A DNA stretch of 64,000 nucleotides. It comes from Jiangella sp. DSM 45060. Lineage in GTDB: Bacteria > Actinomycetota > Actinomycetes > Jiangellales > Jiangellaceae. The position numbers and the translations under genes are program-made. The stretch spans positions 7,212,622 through 7,276,621 of the forward strand of contig NZ_LT629771.1 in the NCBI RefSeq assembly GCF_900105175.1, read 5' to 3'. Under the pieces are notes generated by a model. That model worked only from the letters and a program-made list of their open reading frames with translations. It was not told the origin of the DNA and made no database searches. This document shows, one piece after another, positions 8,263-16,416 of the stretch (positions within the stretch are counted from its first letter, which is position 1; every line of letters starts with the position of its first letter).

Positions 8263-9882
8263 ATGACCAGATCTCCCCGGAACCTCCGCAAGGGCTTGCT
8301 CGGCGCCCTGATCGCGGGTTCGGCCCTCGTCGTCAGCGGCCTCGCCGGAGCGCCCGCGGGCGCCGGCCCGGACGACCCCACCCAGCCCGACGTGCTCATC
8401 GCGACGCCCGAGGGCGACCGGAAGCCGTTCTTCCCCGAGCTCGTGCACCTCGACGACGGCCGGCTGGTCACCGTCTACTACTGGAACAACGAGCACTCCG
8501 CCGGGATCCCCGGAGGCGATCACGACGGGCAGGTGCGCTGGACGGAGAGCACCGACGGCGGGTCGACGTGGTCCGAGCCGCGGGTCGTGATCGACACGTC
8601 GTACGACGACCGCGACGCGCAGATCACGCAGCTGCGCGACGGGACCATCGTGATCACCTGGTTCCAGACCGACTGGACCGGCTATCCCGAGGCGGCCGGG
8701 ACGATTCGAGGCACCTACGTGGTGCGCTCCGAGGACGGCGGGCAGACCTGGTCGGAACCGGCGTTGGTGGAGTCGTCGATGAGCTGCGGGTGCGGCCCGC
8801 GCAGCGGCGCCTACAACCTGGGCTGGGCGGCGGAGTCCGGTGAGGTCGTCGAACTGGACGACGGCGACCTGCTGATCCCGCTGTACGGGACGCGCCCGGA
8901 CGCCACGCTCGGCCGCGCCAGCGTCGTGCGCAGCACCGACGGCGGGCGCACCTGGCCGCTGGAGAACGAGGTCATGCTGCCGGCGGAGCCGGGCGTCGGG
9001 CTGTCCGAGACCGAGCTGGCCGTCCTCCCCGGCGGGCACGTGACGGCGGTGATCCGCCCGGGCTACGTCAGCGACTCCTATGACGGCGGCCGCACCTGGA
9101 GCGTCGCGAGCAAGGTGCCGTGGAGCATGCAGGCCCCGGACCTGATGACGCTGCCGGGTGGCAGGGTGCTGCTCACCTACGGCGGGCGGGACTACGGCTC
9201 GAACGAGCCGATCGTGGGCCGGCTGCGCCGCCAGGACCAGGCGTGGACCGACACCGACCCCGTCCTGCTGTACATGTCGCAGCAGAACGTGGACCAGGGC
9301 GACCCGAGCACCGCGATCGTGCGGGGCGGCCGGTTCCTGACGGTCAGCTACGACACCAACATCCACGCCGTGGTCGGGACGTTCAGCTCCCTCGGCGACT
9401 ACCTCGGCATCCAGACGCCGAAGCCCGACGTGCCCGCGCCGGACGCCGTCCTGGACCTGCCCGCCATGGTCGCCGCCGGCGAGGCCACCTTCACGACCGA
9501 CCTCACCAGCAGCCACCAGAACCATCCGACCGCCCAGCCGGGCGGCGCGGTCGACGGCGTGGCCGAGTACTGGTACTCCTCGCTCGGCCCCGTCGCCACC
9601 CCCGAGGCGCCGCGGCACTTCACCCTCAGCTTCGCCGAGCCGCAGCGGATCTCGTGGATCGGGCTGAACCTCAAGCCCGGCTACGCCGAGACCGCCTCGG
9701 TCTACCTCTCCGACGACGGCGTCGACTGGGGCGAGCCGGTCGACGTGCGCACCGGGCACGTCTCGGTGGCCGGCGAGATCGCGTGGGCCGAGATCGATCG
9801 CACGACGGCCGGGCACGTCAAGATCGTCATCACCGCCTCGGCGGGAGCGTCGATGCTCGCCGAACTGAACCTCGCCCGCTGA
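8263..9882 (+). CDS. Secreted sialidase-like BNR-repeat protein with C-terminal F5/8-type domain
   Basis: 539 aa; ATG 8263 is preceded by AAAGGAG. A signal peptide (MTRSPRNLRKGLLGALIAGS, cleavage near AGA-GPDD) exports it. The six-bladed propeller is marked by Asp-box motifs STDGGSTW, SEDGGQTW, STDGGRTW and SYDGGRTW between residues about 95 and 290. The last 130 residues (DLTSSHQNHPTAQPGGAVDG onwards) look like a discoidin/F5-8C carbohydrate-binding domain. Exo-sialidase or a related glycan hydrolase activity is possible, but the arginine triad cannot be assigned with certainty. It ends at a strong hairpin terminator shared with the convergent FAD oxidase gene. Confidence 0.82.
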   Translation: MTRSPRNLRKGLLGALIAGSALVVSGLAGAPAGAGPDDPTQPDVLIATPEGDRKPFFPELVHLDDGRLVTVYYWNNEHSAGIPGGDHDGQVRWTESTDGGSTWSEPRVVIDTSYDDRDAQITQLRDGTIVITWFQTDWTGYPEAAGTIRGTYVVRSEDGGQTWSEPALVESSMSCGCGPRSGAYNLGWAAESGEVVELDDGDLLIPLYGTRPDATLGRASVVRSTDGGRTWPLENEVMLPAEPGVGLSETELAVLPGGHVTAVIRPGYVSDSYDGGRTWSVASKVPWSMQAPDLMTLPGGRVLLTYGGRDYGSNEPIVGRLRRQDQAWTDTDPVLLYMSQQNVDQGDPSTAIVRGGRFLTVSYDTNIHAVVGTFSSLGDYLGIQTPKPDVPAPDAVLDLPAMVAAGEATFTTDLTSSHQNHPTAQPGGAVDGVAEYWYSSLGPVATPEAPRHFTLSFAEPQRISWIGLNLKPGYAETASVYLSDDGVDWGEPVDVRTGHVSVAGEIAWAEIDRTTAGHVKIVITASAGASMLAELNLAR

Positions 9883-9893
9883 CGGGCTCGCAC

Positions 9894-9929
9894 GGCTGGG
9901 GTGGCCGGTCGCGGCCGGCCACCCCAGCC
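9894..9929. terminator. Bidirectional hairpin terminator
   Basis: A perfect 15-bp stem (9894-9908 with 9915-9929; GGCTGGGGTGGCCGG) with a 6-nt loop sits between two convergent genes. No U-tract is present, as usual in GC-rich actinobacteria. Confidence 0.8.
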
Positions 9930-9934
9930 GCGAT

Positions 9935-11305
9935 TCAGTTCGCCGGCGGGATGTTGACGTTGCGGCGGAACAGGTTGCCGGGGTCGTACTGCTGCTTCAC
10001 CCGTACGAGCCGCTCCCAGGTGGCGCCCGGGTAGGCCTCGCGCGCCCGCGCCGCGCCGTCGTCGGCGAGGAAGTTGACGTAGGCGCCGGGACCGCCGTTC
10101 TCGGCGACGGCGGAGGTGTCGAGGACCCACTGCTCCCGCTCGGCCCTGGTGTCGGCGCCGTCGAGGAACGAGGCGACGTTGACCATGAACGCCCGGCCGC
10201 GGTGCGCGTACGCCGTGGCGTCGGCCGAGACGCGGTCGATGGCGCCGCCGAGCGGCCGGAACTGCGCGACCCGCATGGGCGCCGGCGCCGTGCGCAACTG
10301 CTCGACGATCTGGGTGACGCGGCCGAGGTCGAGCTCGTCGGCGTACATGGTGCGGGCGGTGGCGGTGGGGTGGTACTCGTCGTCGCCGCCTTCCTCCATG
10401 AACATCTCGGCGTAGGTGATGGGGCGGACGAAGTCGGCGATGGGCTCGGCCAGCGCGCGGATGGGCGCCAGCACCTTCTCGCCCTCCTCGGCCGGGCCCG
10501 CGTAGCAGACCAGCCCCATGACCACCATGGTGCCGTGGTGGTCGGCCGGGATGAACGGCATCGGCGGCGCCGGCATGACGTTGACGATGACGGACAGTTC
10601 CTCCGGCGCCGCGGCGGCCTCGCGGAGGAAGCCGTGGATGACCTCGGGCGTGGCCGGGAGCAGGATCATGCCGCCGACGACGCCGGGCACCTCGTGCAGC
10701 TGGTACTTGAACCGGGTGACGACTCCGAAGTTGCCGCCGCCGCCCCGGATGGCCCAGAAGAGGTCGGGGTGGTGGGTGTCGTCGACCTGCAGGATCTGGC
10801 CGTCGGCGGTGACGACCTCGGCGGCGAGCACGTTGTCGATGGTCATGCCGTACTTGCGGGACAGGAAGCCGACGCCGCCGCCGGTGGTGATGCCGCCGAT
10901 GCCGACGGTGCCGGTGTCGCCGAAGCCGACGGCCAGCCCGTGCTCGGCCACCGCCTTCGTGACGTCGCCCGCCGTCAACCCGGCCTGCGCCCACACCGTC
11001 CGCTCCTCGACGTCGACGGCGATGGCGCGCAGGTGGGTGAGGTCGAGGACGATGCCCCCGTCGACCACGCTGTGGCCGACGGGGCTGTGCCCGCCGCAGC
11101 GGACGGAGAGTTCGAGGCCGGTCTCTTGGGCCAGCCTGACGACGGAGGCCACCTCGGCGGGATCGGCCGGGCGGATGACGACGGCGGGCCGGGGGTCGTG
11201 GCCGCCGTAGAACAGCGCACGTGCGCCGTCGTAGCCGTCGTCGCCGGGAGCGACGACCTGGCCGGTGAAGCGAGTACGAACTGCGGAGACGTCGAGCGTG
11301 GTCAT
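9935..11305 (-). CDS. FAD-linked oxidase, berberine-bridge-enzyme type
   Basis: 456 aa from ATG 11305, selected because AAGGAG lies 10 nt upstream. The PCMH-type FAD domain begins near residue 40 (RPAVVIRPADPAEVASVVRL). It contains RCGGHSPVGHS, whose His is the usual site of 8-alpha histidyl-FAD, and GGGVGFLSRKYG. The second Cys attachment site of bicovalent members appears absent (GDTGTVGIGG). The C-terminal FRRNVNIPPAN is the family's typical BBE ending. It probably oxidises a hydroxyl of a sugar or secondary metabolite with O2. No signal peptide is seen. A paralogue of identical length lies at 56479-57849. Confidence 0.88.
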   Translation of the reverse strand: MTTLDVSAVRTRFTGQVVAPGDDGYDGARALFYGGHDPRPAVVIRPADPAEVASVVRLAQETGLELSVRCGGHSPVGHSVVDGGIVLDLTHLRAIAVDVEERTVWAQAGLTAGDVTKAVAEHGLAVGFGDTGTVGIGGITTGGGVGFLSRKYGMTIDNVLAAEVVTADGQILQVDDTHHPDLFWAIRGGGGNFGVVTRFKYQLHEVPGVVGGMILLPATPEVIHGFLREAAAAPEELSVIVNVMPAPPMPFIPADHHGTMVVMGLVCYAGPAEEGEKVLAPIRALAEPIADFVRPITYAEMFMEEGGDDEYHPTATARTMYADELDLGRVTQIVEQLRTAPAPMRVAQFRPLGGAIDRVSADATAYAHRGRAFMVNVASFLDGADTRAEREQWVLDTSAVAENGGPGAYVNFLADDGAARAREAYPGATWERLVRVKQQYDPGNLFRRNVNIPPAN

Positions 11306-11515
11306 GAGGGCGTTCTCCTTCGTGGTCACCACGCCGGGGCGGAAGGTGTGCCCGTCCGGTGTGGAAGACCCATTCAACTCGCGCACACTGACAGAGTCCG
11401 CACGTTTTTCCGCCAGGTACCGTCAGCGTTCTGTCAGCGGCGCCGGATAGTTCGGCCGGCCAGCGCGCCCGCGCCGGTTCGGCCGGTGGCGTGGGTACTG
11501 GGTAGCCTGTCCGCG

Positions 11516-11588
11516 GGGCCTCTAGCTCAACTGGCAGAGCAGCGGACTTTTAATCCGCGGGTTCAGGGTTCGATCCCCTGGGGGCCCA
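11516..11588 (+). tRNA. tRNA-Lys (anticodon TTT)
   Basis: All four arms can be folded: acceptor GGGCCTC/GGGGCCC (one G-T), D-arm GCTC/GAGC, anticodon arm GCGGA-CTTTTAA-TCCGC giving anticodon TTT, T-arm CAGGG-TTCGATC-CCCTG, discriminator A, followed by CC. TAGCCT at 11503-11508 is a plausible -10. Its 3' half is the attachment site for the islands that follow. Confidence 0.95.
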
Positions 11589-11591
11589 CCG
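11553..11591 (+). repeat. tRNA-Lys 3'-end direct repeat, copy 1 (attachment-site-like)
   Basis: This 39-bp segment from the anticodon stem to just past the tRNA 3' end recurs at 13699 (38/39 identical) and, with two changes, at 16226. It is the in-gene copy, that is, the attL-like side. Confidence 0.85.
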
Positions 11592-11969
11592 CTGAGCTGC
11601 GACGGTATCGGCTGGCGCCACCGATTTGCTCACTCTGGTCACCCTGGTGGACACGAGTTCATGCCACGCGATGGTCCGCCGGTCCTCTGTTCGACAGCTG
11701 GTATCGGCTCTTGCGCAATCCCCAACACCTGAGCAGCGGAGCCTCGAGCCGCGACCGGCAGGGCCCGGCGTCATGCGTGATTCCGACGTCGGCCTGCTCG
11801 ATCGGCTGACGCTGCACGTCAGTCCGGAGACGATGTCGCCATCCACACGACCCATGACGTGAACTGATCTACCACGCAGCCGGCAGGTGCGACGATCGAC
11901 CACTTCCCCCGGGTTCCGCGGCAATGACTGTCCAGGCGTGGCCTGGATCGAGCACGGGAGAATGGCCTC
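11592..11969. other. Gene-free left end of island A
   Basis: About 380 bp between the tRNA and the AraC gene. Open frames here are short and show no recognisable protein, and no hairpin or repeat beyond the attachment-like copy is evident. This is where the attP-proximal part of an integrative element would be expected. Confidence 0.5.
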
Positions 11970-12812
11970 GTGGAGTACACGAGCCGCGTGCCCGCGCCGC
12001 CGCTGGACGGGCTCATCGACGACATCTATTGCCTGAGCGGGGTGCCGCGGCACCCTCGACTCAACGTCCCACCGATGCCGTCCGCGCACTTGTTCATCAC
12101 CATGGGTGGGCCTGTGCGTCTCTACGACGCGGACGCGGCCGTGCCACCGATGGTGTTCGAGGACGGCTGGTTCATGGGGATGCGGACCCGACGCTTCGTG
12201 ATCGAGTTCCCGTCCCCGGCGCGGATGGTCGGGGTGCACTTCAAGCCGTGGGGCCTGTCACCCTTCGTCGACCTGCCGTCCACTGAGTTGCGGGATCGGT
12301 GTGTCCCGGTCGATGGGGTGTGGGGCCGGTCCGTCGACCGGATCCGCGGCCGGATCGCTGCCGTCAAGACCGTCGGCGAGGCCTTGCAGGTGCTCGAGGA
12401 CGAGCTGCGCTCTCGGCTCGTCGCCGTACCCTCGCGTGGACTCCAACTGGTCGCTCAGACGGCTGGGTGCGTGGAGGCCGCTTGGGGCAACGTCTCGATC
12501 GGGGCGCTGACCAAGGACGCCGGGGTCAGCGGCAATCAGCTGGCCGCTCAGTTCAAGTTCCACACCGGGCTCGGTCCGAAGCGGGTGGCGCGGATCTATC
12601 GCTTCGCGCGGCTGATCCTCTCGATCGATGCCCGACGTCAGGTCGACTGGTCGGACCTGGCTGGTTCCGCGGGCTTCTTCGACCAGGCTCATTTCACCAA
12701 GGAGTTCAAGGAGTTCACCGGTCTCACCCCGACGGCGTACGTGGCTCTTCGGCGCCAGCACCCCGCTGACAAGGGCTTCCCTCCGGACAACGGGCCGATG
12801 CCCGCCGAGTGA
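11970..12812 (+). CDS. AraC family transcriptional regulator
   Basis: 280 aa from GTG 11970 with GGGAG about 10 nt upstream. The N-terminal 150 residues form the beta-rich sensor typical of AraC proteins with a DUF6597-like domain (GLIDDIYCLSG; FITMGGPVRLYD). The C-terminal double helix-turn-helix is seen in ALTKDAGVSGNQLAAQFK and DLAGSAGFFDQAHFTKEFKE, ending with FTGLTPTAYVALRR. Codons here look less GC-biased than in the flanks. The DHFR-like gene follows 71 bp downstream on the same strand and is the likeliest target. Both sit inside the tRNA-bounded island A. Confidence 0.88.
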   Translation: MEYTSRVPAPPLDGLIDDIYCLSGVPRHPRLNVPPMPSAHLFITMGGPVRLYDADAAVPPMVFEDGWFMGMRTRRFVIEFPSPARMVGVHFKPWGLSPFVDLPSTELRDRCVPVDGVWGRSVDRIRGRIAAVKTVGEALQVLEDELRSRLVAVPSRGLQLVAQTAGCVEAAWGNVSIGALTKDAGVSGNQLAAQFKFHTGLGPKRVARIYRFARLILSIDARRQVDWSDLAGSAGFFDQAHFTKEFKEFTGLTPTAYVALRRQHPADKGFPPDNGPMPAE

Positions 12813-12883
12813 TTTTCTACAAGACGAGACGACACGTCCTTGGCAGCATCAGCGCTGAGCGTGTTTCAGCCGAAGGAGATCCT

Positions 12884-13513
12884 GTGGGCAAAGTGATCAT
12901 GCACAACGTGGTGTCGCTCGACGGGTTCATCGCCGACCAGAACGACGACGTCGGGCCACTGCATGAGTGGTACTTCAGCGGAGACACCCCCATCACGCCG
13001 CCCAACAACCAGAGGCCCGACGGGCCCGAGAAGTTCGACCACTCCGGCGCCGGAGTCGAGTTCAAAGTGTCCGGTGCCTCGGCGGAATACGTCGGACCCA
13101 TGTGGGAAGGCATCGGCGCCAGCATCATGGGTCGGCGCCTGTTCGACCTCGTGAACGGTTGGGAAGGTCAGCCACCCGCAGGCGACCACGTGGTCGTCGT
13201 GTCCCACCGGCCCAAACCGAACGGATGGCATCCCGAGGCGTCCTACCACTTCGTCGACGACGTGACCACGGCCGTCGCCACGGCGAAGGAGCTGGCGGGC
13301 GACCGGACCGTCATCGTGAACGCCGGGATGGTCGGAGGCCAAGCCCTCGCCGCCGGACTCGTCGACGAGGTGGCGATGGACGTCGTGCCCGTGGTCTTCG
13401 GGTCGGGTAGGCGCTACTTCGGAGACATCGACCGACAACACCTGCTCGACGACCCACACGTGGTCATCCAGGGTGACCGCGTGCTGCATCTTCGGTTCAC
13501 GGTACGTCACTGA
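12884..13513 (+). CDS. DHFR/RibD C-terminal-like reductase family protein
   Basis: 209 aa from GTG 12884, with GAAGGAGA positioned 7-10 nt upstream. It begins GKVIMHNVVSLDGFIADQND, the conserved opening of RibD-C/dihydrofolate-reductase-like proteins. It continues with IMGRRLFD, VVVSHRPKP and the nucleotide-binding VNAGMVGGQALAAGLVDE. These proteins bind NADPH, but most have no known substrate; folate reduction is not implied. It follows the AraC regulator in island A. A second, shorter homologue (16417-17001) lies just outside the islands, so this could be a paralogue acquired with the element. Confidence 0.85.
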   Translation: MGKVIMHNVVSLDGFIADQNDDVGPLHEWYFSGDTPITPPNNQRPDGPEKFDHSGAGVEFKVSGASAEYVGPMWEGIGASIMGRRLFDLVNGWEGQPPAGDHVVVVSHRPKPNGWHPEASYHFVDDVTTAVATAKELAGDRTVIVNAGMVGGQALAAGLVDEVAMDVVPVVFGSGRRYFGDIDRQHLLDDPHVVIQGDRVLHLRFTVRH

Positions 13514-13698
13514 ACCTGGCCACCTCACGCCCAGCCCTGTCACGATCTCTCGCGATCGCGACGGATCTGCCAGCAGCCGTGGCACGCACCGTGGCATCAA
13601 CTCCTGGCGGCCCGTGTTGCTGGGGTACCTCCAGAGGGCCTTGGCGAGACCATTGTTGCTGCTCAGGGCCGCAGCAGACGGTGTCATGCGTCTCATTG

Positions 13699-13737
13699 AT
13701 CCGCGGGTTCAGGGTTCGGTCCCCTGGGGGCCCACCG
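13699..13737 (+). repeat. tRNA-Lys 3'-end direct repeat, copy 2
   Basis: 38 of 39 bases match the tRNA 3' end at 11553-11591 (single A to G in the T-loop). There is no upstream tRNA half, so it is not a tRNA gene. It separates islands A and B. Confidence 0.85.
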
Positions 13738-13759
13738 ATCTGACCAGGGCAAACGGCTG

Positions 13760-14263
13760 CTACAGGAGCGAATGTTCGGTTGCCCAGTCGACGAAGCCGC
13801 CTGGCTCGAAGGGATACCGCGCGCCTGAAGCGAGCATGGCGTCCACAAATCCGCTCGCGGCTGGCCTCGTGATTCGGTCGCTCTTGACGGCTGCGGCGAC
13901 TACCCAGAGCAGGCCGTGGGCGTCGAGGCCTCCACGTTGCGCCGCCGCACGCGCATTCCGATCATCGATGATCGGAATGGCCCCGTGTACCTCCGCCCAC
14001 GCCAGCACGGTGGCTTCGCCCCGATTGCGCGCGCCGGCTGAGACACGCTGAAGCCAGGATCCCAGAGCGACGAGTTCTGCCAGGCCATCGACGTGGACGA
14101 CATCCAGCCAGCCGGGCAAGGCGACGCCCTCGGTCTCCAACTCCTCGATGACGGCGGCGGTTGTCACGTTCTTCCAGCCCGACGCGATGTCGCCCAGGAC
14201 ATCAAGTCGATCAATGCGGCCGGCATGGAGGATCGGCGACGTGTCCCAGACGAGGTCGGTCAT
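13760..14263 (-). CDS. PIN-like (DUF3368-type) nucleic-acid-binding protein
   Basis: 167 aa from ATG 14263, which overlaps the stop of the HTH-ImmA gene (ATGA). The fold signature is MTDLVWDTSPILHAGR with Asp7, VIEELE (Glu40/41), GEATVLAWA (Glu83) and PIIDDRNAR (Asp100/101). This is the acidic set and GEA motif of the PIN-like family usually called DUF3368. Such proteins are predicted Mg-dependent RNases and often act as toxins. Translational coupling to an HTH-metalloprotease protein supports a toxin-antitoxin-like or defence-type pair. Location in a tRNA island fits this. Confidence 0.75.
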   Translation of the reverse strand: MTDLVWDTSPILHAGRIDRLDVLGDIASGWKNVTTAAVIEELETEGVALPGWLDVVHVDGLAELVALGSWLQRVSAGARNRGEATVLAWAEVHGAIPIIDDRNARAAAQRGGLDAHGLLWVVAAAVKSDRITRPAASGFVDAMLASGARYPFEPGGFVDWATEHSLL

Positions 14264-15357
14264 TGCAACGCGTCGTCCCGGCGGTCGGGCAGATCGGACT
14301 CGTCGAGCGCACCATGCAACAGTTCGATGGCTCGGGCCGGCGTCACCGTGCCATCGTGGTACGCGGCTAGCACGGCCCGACGCCATGCCGGGCCCGTCTC
14401 TCCTGCGCGCAAGTCTTCTGCCGGCTCCGCACCGCAGATCGCCAAGAAGTCGCCTCGCTGCGGGGTCTCAGAACGCAGCTTGCCAGCCTGCTGAGGAGCG
14501 ATGAGGCCAGCATGCTGGGCCACCTTCACGGCGACGCTCCAGGACACACGGAATTCGGCGGCGAGCTGAATCAACCGGTCGCGCTCTGAACCCCCTAGAT
14601 GCGTCCAGCGGCTGATGGCGACTGCCTCTGGCAGCAGGAAGGCCGCTGCGAACGCGTCGATGAGGCGCTCACGTTCATCACGGCTGGCCGCGACACCGAT
14701 GTCTGATTGATACTCGTCGCCGAGCAAATGATGGCCGAGTTCGTGAGCGGCGGTGAATCGGCGCCGACCCGCCGGAGCGCCAGCGCCGACGATCGCAACG
14801 CCGAAACGGTCGTCTAGGCGCAGTGACGCACCCTCGCCAGGTAGTGCTGCCACAAGGATGTAGAGCCCGAAGGACTCGGCTATCGACGCCATGCCCGGCA
14901 AGGGTCCATCGTCATGGGCGATGGCAACCCGCGCTGACGCTGCCAAGACTTGGGCATCGGCGATGCTCGCCACCGGTTCTGGTGACAGCCGGATGCCGTC
15001 GTGGAGAAGGCCGCAAGCCCGTAGGAAATCGGCGTCACGTGCATGAGCCTCGAGGACAGCGTCCAAGCGGAACCGGTCGCGCGCCGCAGGTTGAGCGGCT
15101 TCATCGAGATCCATCCGTTGCGACACGATGGCAGGAGTCGGCGCAGAGACGAAGTGAGTCGGCGGCACCCCGAGGTGATCCGACAGCCGGAAGAGCTCCA
15201 ACGCAGAGACCTGACGCTGTCCACTCTCGATGCGCACGAGAGCAGAGCGGTCAACGCCCAGCAGGCCCGCGAGCTGGACCTGGCTGAGCCCAGCCGCGAT
15301 CCGCGCCTCGCGAACCCGAAGGCCCACCTGCTCCCAGCTCTCCACGCCACCCGCCAT
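14260..15357 (-). CDS. XRE-type HTH / ImmA-IrrE metallopeptidase protein
   Basis: 365 aa from ATG 15357. An XRE helix-turn-helix occupies residues about 10-65 (GLSQVQLAGLLGVDRSALVR). The C-terminal half carries the zinc-protease motif AAHELGHHLLGDE, with His205, Glu206 and His209, characteristic of ImmA/IrrE (COG2856). In phage and island systems these proteins cleave or de-repress a regulator, and they also occur as antitoxin-like partners. It is first in an operon with the PIN-like gene. A perfect palindrome one base upstream of the ATG suggests autorepression by the HTH. An alternative GTG start at 15375 would lie inside that palindrome and is less likely. Confidence 0.82.
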   Translation of the reverse strand: MAGGVESWEQVGLRVREARIAAGLSQVQLAGLLGVDRSALVRIESGQRQVSALELFRLSDHLGVPPTHFVSAPTPAIVSQRMDLDEAAQPAARDRFRLDAVLEAHARDADFLRACGLLHDGIRLSPEPVASIADAQVLAASARVAIAHDDGPLPGMASIAESFGLYILVAALPGEGASLRLDDRFGVAIVGAGAPAGRRRFTAAHELGHHLLGDEYQSDIGVAASRDERERLIDAFAAAFLLPEAVAISRWTHLGGSERDRLIQLAAEFRVSWSVAVKVAQHAGLIAPQQAGKLRSETPQRGDFLAICGAEPAEDLRAGETGPAWRRAVLAAYHDGTVTPARAIELLHGALDESDLPDRRDDALQ

Positions 15358-15358
15358 A

Positions 15359-15373
15359 GTGCGAATATCGCAC
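15359..15373. promoter_or_regulatory. Probable operator of the HTH-ImmA/PIN operon
   Basis: GTGCGAATATCGCAC (6-bp arms, 3-nt centre) lies one base before the ATG at 15357. It is a natural autorepressor site for the XRE domain. Confidence 0.55.
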
Positions 15374-15509
15374 ACCTTCGAGTACGTGGCAACGAATCCG
15401 GCTCGCGTAGGCGGCGACCTTTGGACTCTGGATTGCGATCGATCATCACGGGGGAGGGTTTGGGTATCGGGGACTAGTAGACACTGGTCCTCGTTGCTGG
15501 CCTACTAGC

Positions 15510-15947
15510 TCCGTAGACGCAGACGTACCCGACCCGCTGCTCCGCCTGCCCGACGAACAGATCGCTGCCCCGCCAGGTCTCAGAGGCATTGCGCTCAAGG
15601 AAGCGTTCCGGCCCTACGGCGGAACCAGCTCCCTACAGCGGACCGGAATGACGTTAGACGAGCATGGCCACGTGAGCATCAGACCGGACCTGATCTGGTG
15701 TCATCAAGGCGTTGATCGCGTGTTGGCCGACGCCAAGTACGAGGCCGAGAGGCCCGCCGGTTCCCAGAAGCCGACCTCTACCAACTGCTCGCCTACTGCA
15801 CGGGGCTGGGTCTCAGACCACGGCCATCTCGTCTACGCCGCGGGAAATGAAGTCGGTCAGGTGCACGAGGTGCGAGGTGCGACGTCCGGATCAGCTGCCA
15901 CGTTCTGGACCTCGACCAGCGCCCAGACGACTTGCTCGCCCGGATAG
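15510..15947 (+). pseudogene. McrC-like restriction nuclease fragment, frameshifted
   Basis: In frame with 15510 the sequence reads DPLLRLPDEQIAAPPGLRG, then FRPYGGTSSLQRTG, then SIRPDLIWC and ADAKYEAERPAG. The PD...DAK arrangement is the PD-(D/E)XK nuclease core found in McrC-type C-terminal domains. After about 15765 a one-base loss moves the homology to the next frame (PEADLYQLLAYCTGLGLR), and further shifts follow (GHLVYAAGNEVGQVHEVRG; LDLDQRPDDLLARI). The N-terminal part and any McrB GTPase are missing. It is a decayed remnant of a type IV-like restriction system; the family call rests on motif memory. Confidence 0.6.
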
Positions 15948-16112
15948 GGGGCTCGCCGAGGTTATCGTGGCTACTGCGCCGTCGTTAGACGGCCGAGCTT
16001 CGTAAGTGGAAGCTGTCGACGCCACGTGATCGGCGCCGGTCGTGCGGCGCCCGGGTTGTGTCACTGGTTAGCCGATGGTTTCGGTCCTGTGCGGACGCGG
16101 TCGCGTGGCATG

Positions 16113-16127
16113 GTTCGTGGCACGAAC
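16113..16127. repeat. 15-bp palindrome near the right end of island B
   Basis: GTTCGTGGCACGAAC is perfectly self-complementary around a single centre base, about 100 bp before the terminal tRNA repeat. The position suits a recombinase or excisionase arm site; this is inference. Confidence 0.4.
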
Positions 16128-16219
16128 TGACGGTGTCTCGTGTGGATCAAGCATTCCTGAGGGGCGTCGGTTGAAACCATCGTCGCTGGTAGAGGTCAGA
16201 TGAGGCGCTGTCATGCGGC

Positions 16220-16263
16220 CTTTTAATCCGCGGGTTCAGGTTTCGATTCCCTGGGGGCCCACC
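16220..16263 (+). repeat. tRNA-Lys 3'-end direct repeat, copy 3 (attR-like)
   Basis: It matches the tRNA from the anticodon loop (CTTTTAATCCGCGGG) to CCCACC with two substitutions in the T-arm. The core begins exactly 17 nt after a TGTCATGCG that also precedes copy 2 by 17 nt. It marks the outer end of island B. Confidence 0.85.
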
Positions 16264-16276
16264 CCACACCAGGTCA

Positions 16277-16319
16277 GTGGCCTGTGTGATCCAGGCGGCC
16301 AGCAGAGGCCACACTTTTT
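16277..16319 (+). terminator. Intrinsic terminator, probably the displaced tRNA-Lys terminator
   Basis: Stem GTGGCCT (16277-16283) with AGGCCAC (16306-16312), followed by a five-T run (16315-16319). No gene reads into it now, but it lies 14 bp past the last tRNA-3'-end copy, where the tRNA terminator would have been before the islands inserted. Confidence 0.5.
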
Positions 16320-16416
16320 GCCGGGCCGCTCCCTGCGGACGTAGATCGCGCACCGATCAGGTTTCCGCGCCGCGCTCGTCGGTACGTGTGAAATCAACTG
16401 ACGGAAGGCTGACGCC

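Larger units (their letters stand above)
11592..13737. mobile_element. Island A: integrase-less element at tRNA-Lys
   Basis: It is bounded by tRNA-3'-end copies 1 and 2. It carries an AraC-family regulator and a DHFR-like protein on the plus strand; no integrase, excisionase or replication gene is visible. The right boundary shares TGTCATGCG, 17 nt ahead of the repeat core, with island B, which suggests the two elements are related. The element is probably a decayed or non-autonomous integrative element. Confidence 0.6.
13738..16263. mobile_element. Island B: integrase-less element with PIN/HTH-ImmA module and McrC-like remnant
   Basis: It is bounded by tRNA-3'-end copies 2 and 3. Cargo is a minus-strand operon (HTH-ImmA, PIN) and a plus-strand frameshifted McrC-type nuclease fragment; no integrase is present. 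A 15-bp palindrome at 16113-16127 lies near its right end. Composition appears less GC-rich than the flanks. Tandem arrangement with island A implies two successive integrations at one tRNA gene, or one composite element. Confidence 0.6.

Noticed and set aside
11550-12239. 229-codon minus-strand frame across the tRNA and AraC gene
   Set aside because: It runs through the tRNA gene and opposite the AraC protein; shadow frame.
13699-13737. A second tRNA-Lys gene
   Set aside because: Only the 3' half is present; no D-arm or acceptor 5' strand precedes it, so it is an attachment-site repeat. The same holds for 16220-16263.
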